A program made the translations under genes and the position numbers. Below the pieces are notes generated by a model. That model made no database searches. It was given only the letters and a program-made list of their open reading frames with translations, and had not been told where the DNA came from. DNA of 64,000 nucleotides from Thalassomonas actiniarum (GTDB lineage Bacteria > Pseudomonadota > Gammaproteobacteria > Enterobacterales > Alteromonadaceae), in contig NZ_CP059735.1 in assembly GCF_000948975.2 (NCBI RefSeq), positions 5,330,603 through 5,394,602 of the forward strand. Reading direction: 5' to 3'. Below are positions 1 through 8,791 of this stretch, piece by piece; the stretch's first letter is position 1, and every line of letters begins with the position of its first letter.

Positions 1-2
1 AT

Positions 3-1067
3 AGCAGTTTATTGCATATCTCGCCGTTAACCACGGTATTATGGGAATCGTTAAAAAAAGACCTGACAGAATCTTCTATTGAAAACTGCAGTGCTTTTCT
101 CAATGACCAGGAAAAACGCCAGCAAATAAAAAGCCGGCTGAGCGAAAGCATATACAACACGGTCTCCCACTATAATATTTCCGCAGAAAAAATATTTTCT
201 GATTTTATCGCCGCCAATGATGAAACCAGCCAGCAACTGGCCGTCAACATAGTTAAAAACCTGAAAAAAAGTTACGGCTACCGCCAACAATTAACCGAGC
301 AATATGCCGATACCAGTGAAATCCGCGTGGTTTATTACCAGGGAGAAAGCTACGACACAGCTGCCGATATTGATGCCTGGTACCGTAAGGTAGTGATCTT
401 TTTTAACAATGATAATTTCCTCTCCCGGGTCGACAGGGTCACGGAAGATCTCAGCGATATCATCCGGCCGATATATTATCGTGACGAGGTGGTTTCTCCC
501 TGGAAGTCAGGCACCTTATCCCTGACTAAAGACATCATCAGCCGCGGCTATGATGGTGATCTTTATTATTCCTGCTCTTTATCAGAAAAAATCGAAATCA
601 CCGCACAAGGTACCCGCTATACCCTGACCAATGGCGGCCAGGGGGGCCGGGTTGACAATATTGAACAATGCCAGCCGGACACGGTGAATCCCGACGGTTA
701 CCGCGGCTACGGATTTGACTATCAACAGGGCGGTAAATATTACTTTTCTGACTTAAGACAAAGTAATTACGACAACGGTATTAGTTATCTCACCGATTGG
801 GTCAACTTTACCGAAAATGAAGACAGTTTAGATCCCCAGGAAATGATCAGCGAAATGTCCGCCATGGGTTATAAATTCGATGAAGAAGTTAACGGCGAGT
901 TTTCCTCCTGGTATAAAAGACATACGACTTATAGCGGCAATAGCCAAACGCAAATCACGAAATCAAGCGGCGGCAGCTGGGAAAAAATTGTTTACGCATC
1001 AGACGGTACCCACACCCGCGAATGCAGCCGTGACGGTGAAACCTGGTTATCTTGTGACGGGTTTTAA
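3..1067 (+). CDS. Unrecognised protein, 5' end outside the window
   Basis: The reading frame is open from the first bases of the window and has no stop before a TTG at 12, so the start most likely lies upstream and only the C-terminal part (over 350 residues) is visible. The product is polar, rich in Tyr, Asn, Ser and Asp. It has a helical N-terminal third and a C-terminal half with scattered cysteines (CSLSEK, EQCQPD, TRECSRDG, LSCDGF), which suggests an exported protein. I do not recognise a family. A bidirectional terminator follows about 45 bases after the stop. Confidence 0.6.
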   Translation, partial: SSLLHISPLTTVLWESLKKDLTESSIENCSAFLNDQEKRQQIKSRLSESIYNTVSHYNISAEKIFSDFIAANDETSQQLAVNIVKNLKKSYGYRQQLTEQYADTSEIRVVYYQGESYDTAADIDAWYRKVVIFFNNDNFLSRVDRVTEDLSDIIRPIYYRDEVVSPWKSGTLSLTKDIISRGYDGDLYYSCSLSEKIEITAQGTRYTLTNGGQGGRVDNIEQCQPDTVNPDGYRGYGFDYQQGGKYYFSDLRQSNYDNGISYLTDWVNFTENEDSLDPQEMISEMSAMGYKFDEEVNGEFSSWYKRHTTYSGNSQTQITKSSGGSWEKIVYASDGTHTRECSRDGETWLSCDGF

Positions 1068-1110
1068 CAAACACACAACTGATGCCAGGCCAGGCTAACC
1101 CCTGAAAAGC

Positions 1111-1147
1111 AAAATCCCCTGTAGCTCACTGCTTCAGGGGATTTTTT
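1111..1147. terminator. Bidirectional intrinsic terminator
   Basis: An 11-base inverted repeat (AAAATCCCCTG at 1111-1121 and its complement at 1135-1145) has a short loop and a T-run on the + side. The - side also reads into TTTTGCTTTT. It sits between two convergent genes, the partial gene ending at 1067 and the subtilase ending at 1160, and can serve both. Confidence 0.85.
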
Positions 1148-1159
1148 CAACAGCCCGAA

Positions 1160-2638
1160 TTAATTTAACAGTAAACTAAAAATCGGGATCAAAGCACCAA
1201 CATCAAAAATCCTGCTTTTTCCTTTATATTCCAGTGCCTGATTGGCAGCATTTTCCAGATCCAAACGCCGGTATGGCAAACCGGTTTCTACATCCGTCAT
1301 AGGGGTAGCACTTTGTGTGATGATATCCATGGCCACCTGTGGCGGCTCATCCGCCAATATTTGCGGCGAACGCAGCACAGCCACCGCACCGCTGACATGG
1401 GGGGCCGCCTGGGAAGTACCGGACATGGTGATGCCCGCGGCCGTAATCCAGGAGCCGGGGGCAACAATTTCAACGCTTTCAGAGCGGTTGGAGAAACAGG
1501 TGAAAGTATCGACATCGGTCACTACGCCGCTGTTGCAAGTGGAGAAAACGGCATTATCAGAGATTTGCTTAAAACTGGCGCCAACGGTTAATGAATGTCG
1601 CGCACATGCCGGGCTGCCGACCCGTCTCAGCTCCCCTTCATTGCCTGCCGAGACCACAGGTATGATGCCATTATCCATCAGGCGTTCAAACGCCCTGTCA
1701 TAGGCTGAACCGACGCAATCGCCACTGTGCAGGGAGTCGCCGCCAAGACTCAGGTTTACCGCGACAATATCAAAGTTTTTTTCAATTTTATCCTCGATAA
1801 CACCATCAATGGCATCAAAAATCCAGTCATCCGGGGCCCCGCCGCCGTTGAACACCTTGTAGGAAAGAAATTTGGTGGCAGGGGCTACCGCAGCAATGAT
1901 GCCGGCGACATTGGTGCCGTGACCGATAGAGTCAGGACGATCGGGATCTATCGGGTCATCCGTGGTATAACGCCAGCTTCGGCCATGAACGATTTTACAG
2001 GTGTCTTCCGGCTCCCTCATCCCGGTACAACCAAAGGGCTCCATCAGATAATTAATACCCGAGTCGATCACCGCAACATAAGTGCCTTCCCCGGTATAAT
2101 CCGCTTTAGCAACGACCGGCTGCTTGATCACCGGCAAACTCTCGGTCACCGCAGGATACTTCAACTGGTTCTCATGGACACGATACACATGGTTATTATT
2201 GAGCAGTTCCACCAGGGCGGAGCGGGTACTCACTTCCATGACCATAAAGGGTAAGTGGTTATAGTCCTGCTTAAGCCTGATGCTGTTATCCGCATTGGCC
2301 AATATCCCCTGCTCCGAAGCAGGGTTGCTGCTGACGGTTTGTGCAGAAATCGCCGAAAGCGTTTTTTTACTCAGCCCCAGGGAGCTGATAAGTTTATTTT
2401 TCCGGTTTGATGCAAAAGATTGCAACCTTTGCGCGGTACCCGCCCCCCAGTCATCCTCGACTTCAATAATCACAGTATTTACCTGTTGTGCCAGCAAATT
2501 ATCCAGGCTTTGCTCGCTCAACTTATAATCGACATCAACATCAAGTTGATTTAATGCCTGAGCCTGATTGATATCTTTAGCCGATGCCTGAGACGCTATC
2601 AGCGTGCTCAAAATAAAGGCTTTAACCATATTATCCAT
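1160..2638 (-). CDS. Secreted subtilisin-like serine protease (peptidase S8)
   Basis: This is a 492-residue serine endopeptidase of the subtilase family, predicted to be exported. The ATG at 2638 starts a typical signal peptide (MDNMVKAF...SQASA) and has a purine-rich ribosome site. The longer open frame upstream to 2833 lacks these features. After a propeptide-like region (about 25-170), the catalytic triad is visible: Asp about 192 in AVIDSGI, His about 240 in GHGTNVAG, and Ser about 409 in SGTSQAAPH, with the oxyanion Asn about 333 in SAGNEG. Several cysteine pairs suggest disulfides. No P-domain, PPC domain or C-terminal secretion tail is seen; the protein ends in a short hydrophobic stretch. 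It stands alone, convergent with the previous gene and divergent from the 3 kb cluster. Confidence 0.88.
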   Translation of the reverse strand: MDNMVKAFILSTLIASQASAKDINQAQALNQLDVDVDYKLSEQSLDNLLAQQVNTVIIEVEDDWGAGTAQRLQSFASNRKNKLISSLGLSKKTLSAISAQTVSSNPASEQGILANADNSIRLKQDYNHLPFMVMEVSTRSALVELLNNNHVYRVHENQLKYPAVTESLPVIKQPVVAKADYTGEGTYVAVIDSGINYLMEPFGCTGMREPEDTCKIVHGRSWRYTTDDPIDPDRPDSIGHGTNVAGIIAAVAPATKFLSYKVFNGGGAPDDWIFDAIDGVIEDKIEKNFDIVAVNLSLGGDSLHSGDCVGSAYDRAFERLMDNGIIPVVSAGNEGELRRVGSPACARHSLTVGASFKQISDNAVFSTCNSGVVTDVDTFTCFSNRSESVEIVAPGSWITAAGITMSGTSQAAPHVSGAVAVLRSPQILADEPPQVAMDIITQSATPMTDVETGLPYRRLDLENAANQALEYKGKSRIFDVGALIPIFSLLLN

Positions 2639-2896
2639 AAATATTTTCTCACTCTTCTTTGTAATACAAGACCTTAAGTAAAGACATAAGCCCTTTTTCC
2701 AGTGCAGACAAACACAGATAACAAAAATATCTGCAAGCAAATCCCACCTGTTCCGGTCAACAAGGATGTCGACGCAACAGCAGCGCCACACTGCGATAAG
2801 TTTTTCGCCGGCCATCACCACTTTGCCGGACAATAAGCCCGCAAAGCCCTATACACATTAACACAACCAAAAATTAACACAAATTAAACATTTTAG

Positions 2897-2925
2897 TTGC
2901 AATTACTTTACATCGATCGTTTAAT
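2897..2925 (+). promoter_or_regulatory. Candidate sigma70 promoter for the 3-6 kb secreted-protein cluster
   Basis: TTGCAA at 2897-2902 and TTTAAT at 2920-2925 are separated by exactly 17 bases, in an AT-rich stretch between the divergent subtilase and the gene at 3070. The implied leader is about 140 bases. This is a motif match only. Confidence 0.45.
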
Positions 2926-3069
2926 AGGCTGGTCTTAGTTAACCAGCTGCCTCTGTATCCCGGGCAAATGTAATCGGGAACACGGGCATAAAACTAAGAC
3001 ACCCGCTTTAAATCAAACTAGCCGGGCATAAGACCTGGCCAGTTTATGGATGAAAATTAAGGAATTAGA

Positions 3070-3414
3070 ATGAAATATTATTTAAGCGCGATTTTGCTCA
3101 TGTTAGCCCTGCCTTCACACGCCATTTGGCACAGCACCACCGCCAAGGTGAAAAGCATCAGCACTTATTCCGGTATGGAAACCATACTGGTTAATTTAGA
3201 AAGCGATGGCATCGCGGTAAATGAATGTTCCAATAAAGCCACTTTTGCCATCAGTAAGAATATTTCAGCAGAAGCCCGGGCAAGAATGTACGCCATGTTG
3301 CTGTCGGCAGAAGCCACCGGCAAAGCCATTTCCGTCGCCTATGCCGATGTCGGCAGCTGCGAACCTTTAGGCAGCACCCCCAATGTTTATCGCACCATAT
3401 TGCGTATGAACTAA
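3070..3414 (+). CDS. Small secreted protein, paralogue of the next gene
   Basis: This 114-residue protein has a clear signal peptide (MKYYLSAILLMLALPSHA) and a ribosome site (AAGGAATTAGA) before the ATG. The mature part of about 96 residues begins with a VKSI strand, has two cysteines, and carries the pattern MLLSAEATGKAISVAY followed by a Cys. The same layout (VKRI, LLLAAANTGKAVTVA, Cys) occurs in the protein encoded at 3643, so the two are diverged paralogues. The pattern suggests a small beta-rich, disulfide-bonded periplasmic or secreted domain. I do not assign a function. It is the first gene of a + strand series of exported proteins. Confidence 0.75.
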   Translation: MKYYLSAILLMLALPSHAIWHSTTAKVKSISTYSGMETILVNLESDGIAVNECSNKATFAISKNISAEARARMYAMLLSAEATGKAISVAYADVGSCEPLGSTPNVYRTILRMN

Positions 3415-3511
3415 GCATCAACAGCTAACCCGGTACCGGCATAACAGCTTTAGCCGCCATTATCGGCCAGAGTATTTATGCCGGCCTCACAGGCAATATG
3501 CCTGCCATCAA

Positions 3512-3531
3512 GCGGCAGTCATAACTGCCGC
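3512..3531 (+). repeat. Perfect 8-bp hairpin between the two small paralogues
   Basis: GCGGCAGT and ACTGCCGC flank a 4-base loop. No T-run follows, so it is more likely an mRNA-stabilising or attenuating hairpin than a classical terminator. Confidence 0.5.
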
Positions 3532-3642
3532 CAAGCAACACCACTCTCCCGGGGGAAAGCAACCGCTTCCACCCGGCAATAACGGCCAAAAAAGCACTTT
3601 TCCCCGAGAGAAGGAGTTTCCTGTGCCAATAAAAAAGGAATC

Positions 3643-3951
3643 ATGATGAAAAAATTAATGTTAACCCTGATGCTGACAATCTGCTCCTGCAACTTATTTG
3701 CCGCAGCAAGTGCAACCGGTGAAGTAAAACGCATCTACCCAGCGGGTAACGGCAGAATATATTTCACCCTGAAAAACGATGCCTGCGCCAGCTCGCAATA
3801 CTATTACTTCAACCTCGAAGGCGAACTCAATAAAGCCAACTACGCCTTATTGCTGGCCGCCGCCAATACCGGCAAAGCGGTCACGGTCGCCTTACCCGCC
3901 TGCCCGACCGACCAGCCGGTGTTGATCAATTACCTATACCAGGATTTTTAA
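3643..3951 (+). CDS. Small secreted protein, paralogue of the preceding gene
   Basis: This 102-residue protein starts with MMKKLMLTLMLTICSC...AASA, a signal peptide, behind the ribosome site AAAAAAGGAATC. The mature domain is about 82 residues: a VKRIYPAG strand, a Cys-containing middle, then LLLAAANTGKAVTVALPAC and a C-terminal strand. The alignment with the 3070 product covers almost the whole mature length, although identity is low. Both lie in one orientation ahead of a secreted hydrolase-like gene and may act with it, but this is inference from position. Family not recognised. Confidence 0.75.
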   Translation: MMKKLMLTLMLTICSCNLFAAASATGEVKRIYPAGNGRIYFTLKNDACASSQYYYFNLEGELNKANYALLLAAANTGKAVTVALPACPTDQPVLINYLYQDF

Positions 3952-4007
3952 AGCAACAAAATCGATCACCCGGGATTATCCGATGTGATCATACCGATAA
4001 TTCATTT

Positions 4008-4040
4008 GCTATTGCCGCTAAGTGCGACAACAGCAATAGC
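4008..4040 (+). repeat. Intergenic hairpin
   Basis: GCTATTGC at 4008-4015 pairs with GCAATAGC at 4033-4040, and an inner CGC/GCG pair lies within the loop. It precedes the gene at 4063 and has no T-run, like the hairpin at 3512. Confidence 0.4.
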
Positions 4041-4062
4041 ACCAATAAAAAGGGAATTAACC

Positions 4063-4596
4063 ATGAAAAAGTTTATTCTTATGCTTTCCATAATATTCTC
4101 CTTCACCAGCCAAGAAGCCGGCGCGGTGAATGTTGATATTGTCGAACCCAGTCCTCCCGTGGTCTATGTACCTATTGCCCTGGGAGATTTAATTACCATC
4201 ATTCCGGTACTCGCCGATAATGTGCCTCCAGAGCCTGTAGAAGTGGACAACTCCAGCGTGCTCGGGGGAGTAGACAGCGACAATGACGGCATCAAAGACG
4301 ATGTAGAACGCTGGATCGCCCTGCAATTTCCCGGTGATGCCAAAAAACGCCGCTACGCCTATTCCTATGCCTACTATATCCGCCAGCTGTTGCTGACCAC
4401 AGACCGCACGCAAATTCAAAACAATGTAGTGGAGATGCTCAAGGCCTCGGTTTGTCTGCCTAACAATGAGCAGGACATAGTGACCATCATGGGCATGCAC
4501 TTAAACTCTCAGGCCAGGTTTAACCGCTATGCGGCCAACGCCGACGCATTAACCAACAGCGTGATGCAAATCAACGCCCTGAGCTGCGTATTATAA
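4063..4596 (+). CDS. Secreted protein with a calcium-binding-like Asp repeat
   Basis: The likely product is 177 residues from the ATG at 4063, which follows AAAAGGGAATTAACC and begins a signal peptide (MKKFILMLSIIFSF...). The frame is open from a GTG at 3985 but that start has no support. After a Pro/Val-rich segment there is a single DSDNDGIKDDVE motif, the loop seen in thrombospondin type 3 and dockerin-like calcium repeats. A helical, Tyr-rich C-terminal part with two cysteines follows. It lies 9 bases upstream of the hydrolase-like gene, whose ribosome site overlaps this gene's stop codon, so the two are probably translated together. Function unknown. Confidence 0.7.
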   Translation: MKKFILMLSIIFSFTSQEAGAVNVDIVEPSPPVVYVPIALGDLITIIPVLADNVPPEPVEVDNSSVLGGVDSDNDGIKDDVERWIALQFPGDAKKRRYAYSYAYYIRQLLLTTDRTQIQNNVVEMLKASVCLPNNEQDIVTIMGMHLNSQARFNRYAANADALTNSVMQINALSCVL

Positions 4597-4605
4597 GGAG
4601 GTAGC

Positions 4606-6129
4606 ATGAAACATCTTTTGACTTTAGCCGCCCTGGCGCTCAGTTTTAACATCCAGGCGGCAACATCGGAGTTTGACGTACAGTTTGTTGATCTCGATGA
4701 CTATCAGGTCGCCGCCAGAATGGCGACCAGCAACGCCACCAGCCTGGCGGATAAAAAATTAATCGTCTACGCCAACGGGATGAATAACCCGCTTGAGCAG
4801 ATCACCCGCAGCTTTAATGCCCTGCAAAGTACATTAATGGCGCAAAACCCGATCACCAATACCGAATATCAGGTGGCCTACAATTACAGCGAAGGCATAA
4901 TGACCCAGGGGGGGCAAGTACTGGCGCAGCACTTTTATGACGGCGGCGCCAAAAGCTGGTCAGATGCCTGGAAACAGGCGGCCTGGGCATTCTTTCATCC
5001 CGGACGCTTTGCCACAGAAAAAGTGCTTGAGATCATCAGCAATTATGGCAACGATGACGTTTTTTATACCGATAACGATTTATCCATACATATTAACAAC
5101 CTGTACCTGCCTAAAATTAATAACCAATACAAGGTGGTTATAGTTGCCCATTCGCAGGGGAATTTCTATGCAAACCTTGCCTGGGAAAACATTCAGCGCA
5201 TGCCAGAGGGAGTGGAAAAGTCGAAAGCCATGGGCATTATCGGAGTTGCCGTCCCCACCACCCGGATGGCGGATGGCCGCAACCGTTACATTACCAACAG
5301 CAATGATTTGATCATGAATGCGATCCGCAGTAACTCGTCTCCGGCCTATAAAAACCTGCCGGCAACCCATACCTACCCCTTTACTTCGGATTTAACCGGC
5401 CATGGGTTAACAGATACTTATCTGCAATACGCCAGCTTCAAATCCCTGCTGAACAGTTATGTCACCCAGACATTCTCCGAGCTGGTGCCGTACCAGGCCG
5501 ATGATACCATCACCTGTGGCCAGGCCCTGAGCCGCTCCGGCGGTTATGAAGGCTTAACCAACCTGCCTTATTATCTTGGCGAAGAAGACGGGGAAGTAAT
5601 GGTTTCTTTTGAAGCCTTCCATGTGCCGGACTCTTATACCATCAAGAACCAGCATGGCCAGACCAAGGCAAGCAGCAACGGCTTAACCTCAGGTTTCTCG
5701 TTCAAGCGCTTTGATTATGATTATCAGCATGACGGCACCCTGAGGGTGAATGTCAGCGGCAGTGCCTCGGGCACCGTCTGGGAAATGATGGTCGGCTGTC
5801 CGAATCAGAATATCTCCATCGGCCGCACCTCCTATGATTTCCATTTTGAAAATCATAGTATGTGGACCTGTGAATTTGACCTGATGATCGACGGCGACTT
5901 CAAGTCCCATATCAGGGCCGGATATAATGTCGGCTGGGACACGGCTCCGGATATCTATCTGACCCCGGGAGAGCATGAAGTCACTTATGCCAACAAGCAC
6001 TGTACCGCTAACAATTTATGTACCGGCAGCTCATGCTCCTTCGAGTTTGGCGCCAAGGCCGTGGACGGCTGGCGCACTATTACTTTGCCCAGCCCGGTCA
6101 ATACCAATAGCTTTAAACAAAACTTTTAA
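4606..6129 (+). CDS. Secreted alpha/beta-hydrolase-like protein with Cys-rich C-terminal part
   Basis: This 507-residue protein begins with a signal peptide (MKHLLTLAALALSFNIQAA) and has a very strong ribosome site, AAGGAGGT, overlapping the stop of the previous gene. An N-terminal strand KLIVYANGM (about 51-59) is followed by VVIVAHSQGNF, a GxSxG-type nucleophile elbow (AHSQG) with Ser183. This indicates a serine hydrolase fold such as a lipase or esterase. A plausible catalytic His lies in LTGHGLTDTY. The last 200 residues contain many cysteines (SSCSFEF, VGCPNQN and others) and look like a beta-rich accessory or binding domain. Substrate unknown. It is the largest member of the exported set starting at 3070. 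Confidence 0.72.
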   Translation: MKHLLTLAALALSFNIQAATSEFDVQFVDLDDYQVAARMATSNATSLADKKLIVYANGMNNPLEQITRSFNALQSTLMAQNPITNTEYQVAYNYSEGIMTQGGQVLAQHFYDGGAKSWSDAWKQAAWAFFHPGRFATEKVLEIISNYGNDDVFYTDNDLSIHINNLYLPKINNQYKVVIVAHSQGNFYANLAWENIQRMPEGVEKSKAMGIIGVAVPTTRMADGRNRYITNSNDLIMNAIRSNSSPAYKNLPATHTYPFTSDLTGHGLTDTYLQYASFKSLLNSYVTQTFSELVPYQADDTITCGQALSRSGGYEGLTNLPYYLGEEDGEVMVSFEAFHVPDSYTIKNQHGQTKASSNGLTSGFSFKRFDYDYQHDGTLRVNVSGSASGTVWEMMVGCPNQNISIGRTSYDFHFENHSMWTCEFDLMIDGDFKSHIRAGYNVGWDTAPDIYLTPGEHEVTYANKHCTANNLCTGSSCSFEFGAKAVDGWRTITLPSPVNTNSFKQNF

Positions 6130-6156
6130 TACTATTTAATTGATCAACAGCTGCCG

Positions 6157-6198
6157 GCGTTTTTAGTATGATGAACGGATTGATAATACTAAAAACGC
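6157..6198. repeat. 13-bp perfect inverted repeat with 16-base loop
   Basis: GCGTTTTTAGTAT at 6157-6169 is exactly complementary to 6186-6198. The stem is mostly AT and has no T-run after it, so it is not a standard terminator. It separates the hydrolase-like gene from the lipoprotein gene. Confidence 0.6.
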
Positions 6199-6269
6199 TT
6201 GGCACTGTTTGCCGGTTTAAGGAGCTAACCCGGTGATCATCAAGTGATAAAACAACCCTAGGAAAAAGC

Positions 6270-6785
6270 ATGCCAAAAACCATATGCCGTCATTTCACTG
6301 TGCTGTTTTGCCTGTTACTTGCCGGTTGTGCTAAAACATCTGTACATATGAGCTGTATGCCGTCATTACATTATGAGCTCAGTCCAAAAAGCGAGGTATT
6401 GGATTTCGGCGAGAGCGCCGTCGACTCGGTACGCAAGGCATTAGCACAAAAAAAACTTAATACCAGCCAGGGCTCGGTAAGGCCGCTGGGGGGCCATATA
6501 GGACCAGCCAGCATTAAGGTAAAAGACAATTTTCGCCGGTTAAACTTATTAGGCCCTGTGTATATTTACCAAAAATCTCCGGTTGACCCTTTTGCTGTTT
6601 CCGGCACCTCTGTTTATGTGGATATAGACGGTAAGAAGTTATGGATAGACCTGCTGGAGCTTAATTTTATCACCCTGGCCTTACCCAGTGAGAACAATAT
6701 CAACACCAGTAAAAAGCTCGGCATTCCCAGCTCAAGCTCGGTAGAGTTTGACTACAAAAACTGGCAATGTCCCCTCCAAAGCTAG
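6270..6785 (+). CDS. Lipoprotein of unknown function
   Basis: This 171-residue protein has a lipoprotein signal: MPKTICRHFTVLFCLLLAGC, with lipobox LAGC and the modified Cys at residue 20. The mature part has two more cysteines near the N-terminus, one near the C-terminus, and no recognised domain. The TAG stop codon at 6783-6785 lies exactly at the left border of an inverted-repeat element. The original C-terminus may therefore have been longer and been cut by that insertion, or the stop may have been rebuilt by it. No clear ribosome site stands out before the ATG. Confidence 0.65.
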   Translation: MPKTICRHFTVLFCLLLAGCAKTSVHMSCMPSLHYELSPKSEVLDFGESAVDSVRKALAQKKLNTSQGSVRPLGGHIGPASIKVKDNFRRLNLLGPVYIYQKSPVDPFAVSGTSVYVDIDGKKLWIDLLELNFITLALPSENNINTSKKLGIPSSSSVEFDYKNWQCPLQS

Positions 6786-6944
6786 GGCCTGTTTATCTTT
6801 GGAGGGGATTAAGGTTTTTGAGCGGTTTTTTCACATATCAAGGCAGAAAAATGGATGTGTAGTTATTCTACATGACATTTTTCTAACGCGGATAAGTGTA
6901 AAAACAGCCAACAAGATAATTCACGGCCAAAGATAAACAGACCC
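6785..6944. mobile_element. MITE-like element with 18-bp terminal inverted repeats
   Basis: GGGCCTGTTTATCTTTGG at 6785-6802 matches the complement of 6927-6944 (GGGTCTGTTTATCTTTGG) at 17 of 18 positions, and TA dinucleotides flank both ends. The 160-bp interior is itself an imperfect palindrome: GAAAAATG and CATTTTTC enclose TGTAG...CTACA. There is no transposase gene, so it would be a non-autonomous element moved in trans. It abuts the lipoprotein stop codon. Confidence 0.75.
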
Positions 6945-6957
6945 TTACATCCAGACG

Positions 6958-6994
6958 TAAAAAAACCTGGCCGCTTCTAAACAACCAGGTTTTT
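6958..6994 (-). terminator. Intrinsic terminator of guaA
   Basis: AAAAACCTGG at 6961-6970 pairs with CCAGGTTTTT at 6985-6994. Read on the - strand, the stem is followed by seven T residues. It lies about 50 bases past the guaA stop. Confidence 0.85.
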
Positions 6995-7039
6995 ATTTAC
7001 TGAATAAATAACAACAAAAGCGCTAATAATAAGTTGTTG

Positions 7040-8617
7040 TTATTCCCACTCAATCGTTGCCGGCGGCTTACCTGAAATATCGTAAACCACGCGGGAAATA
7101 CCATCAATTTCATTGATGATGCGGTTAGAGACCAAACCTAAGAAGTCATAAGGCAGGTGCGCCCAATGTGCGGTCATAAAGTCTATGGTTTCTACGGCGC
7201 GCAATGACACTACCCAGTCGTACTTACGGCCATCGCCCATGACCCCTACCGAGCGTACCGGCAAGAACACGGTAAAGGCCTGGCTGACCTTGTTGTAAAG
7301 ATCCGCTTTATGCAGCTCTTCAATGAAAATCGCATCGGCGCGGCGCAGCAGATCGCAATATTCTTTTTTCACTTCACCCAATACCCGAACCCCTAAACCC
7401 GGTCCAGGGAACGGGTGACGGTATAACATGTCGTAAGGTAAACCCAGTTCCAGACCGATTTTACGCACTTCATCTTTAAAGAGTTCGCGTAGCGGCTCAA
7501 CCAGTCCCAGCTCCATGTCTTCCGGCAAACCGCCGACATTGTGGTGAGACTTGATCACATGGGCCTTACCGGTAGCAGAAGCCGCCGATTCGATCACATC
7601 CGGATAAATGGTGCCTTGCGCCAGCCATTTGGCATTGGCCAGTTTACCGGCTTCTTCATCAAAAACTTCAACAAAAACATTGCCGATGATCTTACGTTTG
7701 GCTTCCGGATCCGCTTCTCCCGCCAGGCGGTCAAGGAACCTTTGCTCGGCATTGACATGCACGATATTTAAACCGAAGTGATCGCCAAACATATCCATCA
7801 CCTGCTTGCCTTCATTAAGACGCAACAGGCCGTTATCGACAAAAACACAGGTCAGCTTATCGCCGATAGCCCGGTGCAATAACATGGCAACCACGGAAGA
7901 GTCGACACCGCCGGATAAACCTAATACCACTTCATCGTCGCCAACCTGGGCTTTCATTTTCGCCACGGCATCTTCGATAATAGAGGCGGAAGTCCAGAGC
8001 TTTTCACAACGACAGATATCGACCACGAAATGCTCAAGAATACGCATGCCCTGTTTGGTATGGGTGACTTCCGGGTGGAACTGTACGCCGTAGAATTGCT
8101 TTTCTTCATTGGCCATGGCGGCATAAGCACAGCTTGGCGTTTGCGCGATAGTGGTAAAACCTTCCGGGATAGCGGAAACTTTATCGCCATGGCTCATCCA
8201 CACATCCAGCATAGCATTGCCGCTATCGCTTAAATGATCTTCAATTTTCTTAAACAGGGCAGAGTCGCTAATCACTTCCACCGCGGCATAACCAAACTCT
8301 TTATGAGTTGAGCTTTGTACGCCGCCGCCAAGTTGCTCCGCCATGGTTTGCATGCCGTAACAAATACCAAATACAGGCACGCCGGCATTAAAAACATATT
8401 CAGGGGCGCGGGGAGAGTCGGTTTCGGTGACGCTTTCCGGGCCACCGGCCAGGATGATACCGCTCGGGTTAAATTCACGAATTTGCGCTTCGCTGACATC
8501 CCAGGCCCATAACTCACAATAAACGCCAATTTCACGCACCCGACGGGCAATCAGCTGGGTATACTGGGAGCCGAAATCTAATATCAGTATTCGGTGATCA
8601 TGAATATCTTTTGTCAT
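7040..8617 (-). CDS. guaA: GMP synthase (glutamine-hydrolysing)
   Basis: This enzyme converts XMP to GMP using ATP and glutamine, the last step of guanine nucleotide synthesis, in the cytosol. The 525 residues equal the usual length. The N-terminal class I glutamine amidotransferase has the catalytic triad Cys86 (FGICYGMQ), His181 and Glu183 (QFHPEV). The ATP-pyrophosphatase P-loop GLSGGVDSS is at about 233-241. The C-terminal dimerisation domain ends in the typical TIEWE. It lies downstream of guaB on the same strand, separated by 174 bases that contain three hairpins. Identification is secure. Confidence 0.98.
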   Translation of the reverse strand: MTKDIHDHRILILDFGSQYTQLIARRVREIGVYCELWAWDVSEAQIREFNPSGIILAGGPESVTETDSPRAPEYVFNAGVPVFGICYGMQTMAEQLGGGVQSSTHKEFGYAAVEVISDSALFKKIEDHLSDSGNAMLDVWMSHGDKVSAIPEGFTTIAQTPSCAYAAMANEEKQFYGVQFHPEVTHTKQGMRILEHFVVDICRCEKLWTSASIIEDAVAKMKAQVGDDEVVLGLSGGVDSSVVAMLLHRAIGDKLTCVFVDNGLLRLNEGKQVMDMFGDHFGLNIVHVNAEQRFLDRLAGEADPEAKRKIIGNVFVEVFDEEAGKLANAKWLAQGTIYPDVIESAASATGKAHVIKSHHNVGGLPEDMELGLVEPLRELFKDEVRKIGLELGLPYDMLYRHPFPGPGLGVRVLGEVKKEYCDLLRRADAIFIEELHKADLYNKVSQAFTVFLPVRSVGVMGDGRKYDWVVSLRAVETIDFMTAHWAHLPYDFLGLVSNRIINEIDGISRVVYDISGKPPATIEWE

Positions 8618-8638
8618 AACAAACCCTTAAATGAGTTA

Positions 8639-8770
8639 ACTTAACTGCTGTCAGTTAAGTAAATAAAACCCGCTGACTTGGTCTTACTTAGAAAAGTAAA
8701 GCTAAAGTCAGCAAGTTTAAAATAATAAGTGAGAGCCGCTGCAACCGGATAAGCAAAGGTTTTCAGCGGC
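8639..8770 (-). promoter_or_regulatory. Three consecutive hairpins in the guaB-guaA spacer
   Basis: Three inverted repeats lie in a row: ACTTAACTG with its complement (8639-8647/8652-8660, 4-base loop), CTGACTT with its complement (8673-8679/8705-8711, with an inner TTACT/AGTAA), and GCCGCTG with its complement (8735-8741/8764-8770). None has a good T-run on the - strand. They may stabilise or process the guaBA mRNA or attenuate guaA; function is inferred. Confidence 0.5.
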
Positions 8771-8791
8771 ATAAGAGTATTTAGCCTAAGA

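Noticed and set aside
2639-2833. N-terminal extension of the subtilase
   Set aside because: The extension is Cys/Trp-rich without a signal peptide, while the inner ATG starts a proper signal sequence with a ribosome site.
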